Shown in pieces: positions 61,546 through 64,000 of a stretch of 64,000 nt of DNA (its first letter is position 1; each line of letters opens with the position of its first letter). Source of the stretch: Anaerocolumna sedimenticola (GTDB lineage Bacteria > Bacillota > Clostridia > Lachnospirales > Lachnospiraceae). Where the stretch lies: NCBI RefSeq assembly GCF_009931695.1, contig NZ_CP048000.1:1391001-1455000 (forward strand). Direction: 5' to 3'. The translations under genes were made by a program, and so were the position numbers. The notes under the pieces were generated by a model. That model worked only from the letters and a program-made list of their open reading frames with translations. It searched no databases and was not told the DNA's origin.

Positions 61546-63477
61546 ATGGGTAAATTAACAATGACGGTTGGCCAGGCTTTAGTAAAATTCCTGGATAACC
61601 AGTATGTAAGTTTTGACGGTAAGGAAGAAAAATTCGTTGATGGGATTTTTACTGTATTCGGACACGGTATTGTCTGCGGATTGGGTCAGGCACTGGATGA
61701 AAATCCCGGGGAATTAAAAGTGTATCAGGGCCGTAATGAACAGGGAATGGCCCACGCTGCGGCAGGATTTGCAAAACAGAGCAACCGCAGGAAAATTATT
61801 GCCTGCGCTTCCTCCATTGGTCCGGGAGCAGCCAATATGGTAACAGCTGTTGCTGATGCTACGGCAAATAATGTCCCCCTGTTAGTATTTACCGGTGACA
61901 CATTTTCAACGAGACAACCGGACCCGGTATTGCAGCAGATCGAACAATTCCATGACGCTACGATTACCACCAGTGATGCGTTCCGTCCGGTATCCAGGTA
62001 TTGGGACAGAGTCAGCAGACCGGAGCAGTTAATGACGGCACTTTTAAATGCTATGCGAGTTCTGACAGATCCTGAGAAAGCAGGAGGTGTATGCATATCA
62101 CTTCCCCAGGATGTGCAGGGAGAAACCTTTGCATTTCCTGATTATTACTTCAAAAAAAGGGTACACAGAATAGTCAGGATGAATCCGGATTCTTATGAAA
62201 TAAAAGATGCCGTAGATCTGATTCGAACTAAGAAAAAACCTATGGTAATCGTTGGCGGAGGTGTCAGATATTCAGAAGCCGGAGAAGAAGTTGTAAAGTT
62301 CTGTGAAACCTATAAGATACCATTTGGAGAGACTCAATCCGGTAAAAGCGCCATTCCCTCCTCACATCCGTTAAACCTTGGCGGTGTAGGCGTAACCGGT
62401 AACAGTGCGGCTAATTCTATTGCAGCAGAAGCAGATTTGATCATTGGGGTAGGCACCAGATTAACGGACTTTACAACCGGATCGAAAGAGCTGTTCCGGA
62501 ATAAAGAAGCCCAATTTGTTTTGGTTAATGTATCCAGATACCATGCGGAAAAGCTGGATGCTTTCCCGGTAGTTGCAGATGCGAAAGCCGGAATACAGGC
62601 AATTCTTGCAGGTCTTAATAATTCCGGTTATCATTCGGCTTATACGACGGAAATTGAAGAAGCTAACCTTGGCTGGAAAAAGGAAATGGAGTACTTAACA
62701 AAGGCGGTATTTGACGAAAACTATGAATCCTTTGTAAAAGCAAAAGAACCGGGTATTGAAGAGGAATTCGTAAAAGCTACGGGAGGTGTGATCACCCAGA
62801 CAGGAGCTCTTGGAATTATCAGAGAGCAAATAGAAAAAGATGCCATTGTAGTGGGTTCTTCAGGAAGTCTGCCGGGTGATCTGCAAAGAATGTGGACGAC
62901 GGATGCAAAGGATTCCTATCATATGGAATATGGCTATTCCTGTATGGGTTACGAAATTGCAGCAGCCTTGGGTGCAAAAATTGCAGAGCCGGACAGAGCA
63001 TGTTATGCCATGGTTGGGGACGGAGCATTTATGATGCTTCATTCAGAAATAGCAACTGCTTTACAGGAAAATAAAAAAATAACCGTTCTTCTTTTTGATA
63101 ACTGCGGTTTCGGATGTATTAACAATCTTCAGATGGGAAAAGGGATGGGAAGTCTTGCAACCATGTTCCGTTACAGAGACAGTGCAACAAATAAACAGGA
63201 CGGCAGATTAATTACTACGGACTTTGCTATGATTGGACGCGGTTATGGTATGACCACCTTTACGGCAAAAACCAATGATGAACTGATTACCGCTCTTAAA
63301 GAGGCAAAGGAAACCGACAATTCCGTACTGATTGATATTAAAGTTTTACCAAAATCCATGACTGCTGATTATGGTTCCTGGTGGCATGTAGGAATCGGTG
63401 ACAGTAATACTAACCAGAATATAAAGGCAGCTTACGAAGACAGGCAAAAACATCTGGAAAATGCAAGAATGTATTAA
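61546..63477 (+). CDS. iolD: 3D-(3,5/4)-trihydroxycyclohexane-1,2-dione hydrolase
   Basis: ThDP-dependent enzyme, 643 residues from ATG 61546 (AAGGAGGAATTAC before it). Pyrimidine-binding domain with [17 protein letters not shown] and the conserved Glu. Central domain [22 protein letters not shown]-terminal pyrophosphate/Mg2+ site [14 protein letters not shown] with the GDG motif and the NNLQ segment. It opens the ring of the trihydroxycyclohexanedione intermediate. The 30-codon extension upstream overlaps iolB and is not used. Confidence 0.96.
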   Translation: MGKLTMTVGQALVKFLDNQYVSFDGKEEKFVDGIFTVFGHGIVCGLGQALDENPGELKVYQGRNEQGMAHAAAGFAKQSNRRKIIACASSIGPGAANMVTAVADATANNVPLLVFTGDTFSTRQPDPVLQQIEQFHDATITTSDAFRPVSRYWDRVSRPEQLMTALLNAMRVLTDPEKAGGVCISLPQDVQGETFAFPDYYFKKRVHRIVRMNPDSYEIKDAVDLIRTKKKPMVIVGGGVRYSEAGEEVVKFCETYKIPFGETQSGKSAIPSSHPLNLGGVGVTGNSAANSIAAEADLIIGVGTRLTDFTTGSKELFRNKEAQFVLVNVSRYHAEKLDAFPVVADAKAGIQAILAGLNNSGYHSAYTTEIEEANLGWKKEMEYLTKAVFDENYESFVKAKEPGIEEEFVKATGGVITQTGALGIIREQIEKDAIVVGSSGSLPGDLQRMWTTDAKDSYHMEYGYSCMGYEIAAALGAKIAEPDRACYAMVGDGAFMMLHSEIATALQENKKITVLLFDNCGFGCINNLQMGKGMGSLATMFRYRDSATNKQDGRLITTDFAMIGRGYGMTTFTAKTNDELITALKEAKETDNSVLIDIKVLPKSMTADYGSWWHVGIGDSNTNQNIKAAYEDRQKHLENARMY

Positions 63478-63567
63478 TAGGTAGAGTTTGAATTAAACAT
63501 CATGATTTGCAAAAAGATTAGTGGTGAATATCAATAATATAAAAAGAATAGGACTGGAGGAAATAGT

Positions 63568-64000
63568 ATGTTTCATAAAGATAAGATTAAGCTTGGAATT
63601 GCACCAATTGGCTGGACAAATGATGATATGCCTGCATTAGGGGGAGAAAATACATTTGAGCAGTGTATTTCCGAAATGGCATTGGCCGGATTTACAGGAT
63701 GTGAAGTTGGAAATAAATATCCCAAAGATACTAAAGTTTTAAAAGCAGCTTTAGATCTCAGAGGAATGTCTATTGCCAGCAAATGGTTCTCTTCCTTTCT
63801 TGCAACAAAACCTTATGAAGAAACAGAAAAAGAATTCATTAAAGAACTTGATTATCTGGAGGTTTTAGGAGCTAACCGTATCAATGTCTCAGAACAAAGC
63901 TACTCCGTACAGGGAAATGAAGCTCTTTCCATATTTGACAACAAGGTTTATTTTACCGATGAAGAATGGAATAAATTATGTGATGGATTAAATAAACTTG
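63568..64000 (+). CDS. iolE: Inosose dehydratase, 3' end outside window
   Basis: The first 144 residues of a TIM-barrel xylose-isomerase-like protein (FHKDKIKLGIAPIGWTNDDMPALGGENTFEQCISEMALAGFTGCEVGNKYP) are present. IolE starts this way (IGIAPIGWxNDD) and removes water from 2-keto-myo-inositol. ACTGGAGGA precedes the ATG. It continues past base 64000. Confidence 0.95.
   Translation, partial: MFHKDKIKLGIAPIGWTNDDMPALGGENTFEQCISEMALAGFTGCEVGNKYPKDTKVLKAALDLRGMSIASKWFSSFLATKPYEETEKEFIKELDYLEVLGANRINVSEQSYSVQGNEALSIFDNKVYFTDEEWNKLCDGLNKL

Overview
The window comes from a low-G+C, anaerobic, fermentative, probably spore-forming Firmicute, most likely a Lachnospiraceae (Clostridium cluster XIVa) member. 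The basis is AT-rich DNA, strong AGGAGG-type ribosome sites, several [FeFe]-hydrogenase families, a SpoIIQ-like M23 protein, a SpoIIE-type phosphatase and the protein style throughout. No rRNA, tRNA, CRISPR array or complete insertion sequence was seen.

Layout. 1-3.2 kb: end of a degenerate M23 (SpoIIQ-like) gene, a small unknown gene and a membrane-anchored glycerophosphodiester phosphodiesterase. 3.2-5.4 kb: a G+C-richer PadR / pentapeptide-repeat / ABC cassette in which the ABC ATPase has been joined in frame to the tail of its permease by an internal deletion. 5.7-19.8 kb: a large hydrogenase region. It holds an NAD(P)-linked hndA-ATPase-hndBCD operon (minus strand); a plus-strand group with two DRTGG proteins, an RsbW-like ATPase, a ferredoxin/hydrogenase-like protein and a PHP protein; and a minus-strand group with a PAS-containing sensory-type hydrogenase, a [2Fe-2S] protein, a SpoIIE/PP2C-type phosphatase, an unknown 84-residue protein and a second ferredoxin-type hydrogenase. 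20-25 kb: asnS, a yybP-ykoY (Mn2+) riboswitch in front of a broken P-type ATPase, and a preQ1-I riboswitch in front of queT. 25-42 kb: accessory genes, including an orphan FliD-like protein, a methyltransferase, an alpha/beta hydrolase, a 34-residue holin-like type I toxin not previously listed as an ORF of its own, an ECF sigma/DUF4179 pair, LytTR/DUF3021, DUF2975/XRE/DUF4173, fosX, an MFS exporter, and NUDIX, HAD, nitrilase and GntR genes. 42-56 kb: a complete family-5 oligopeptide/oligosaccharide ABC transporter with a HAD phosphatase, an AraC regulator, an unknown protein, a GH38-like DUF5054 protein, an MBL-fold hydrolase and an MgtC-like protein. 56-64 kb: inositol catabolism (iolG, iolR, iolJ, iolC, iolB, iolD, start of iolE).

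How they work together. The hnd operon would couple NAD(P)H and ferredoxin to H2. The flanking sensory-type hydrogenase, RsbW-like kinase and phosphatase look like a redox/H2-responsive signalling module. The transporter and GH38-like block followed by the iol operon suggests uptake and breakdown of glycosides, possibly inositol-containing ones (inference only).

Two window-wide patterns stand out. First, six genes (P-type ATPase, LytTR regulator, NUDIX, HAD, GntR regulator, iolJ) are each broken by loss of exactly one base in an A- or G-run. That suggests either systematic homopolymer undercalling in the assembly or recurrent slippage. Second, intergenic regions carry several palindromic or dispersed elements: a roughly 94-bp repeat with a covarying hairpin in three places, two elements sharing GGCTGTTG/CAGCAGCC ends, and three other long inverted repeats.
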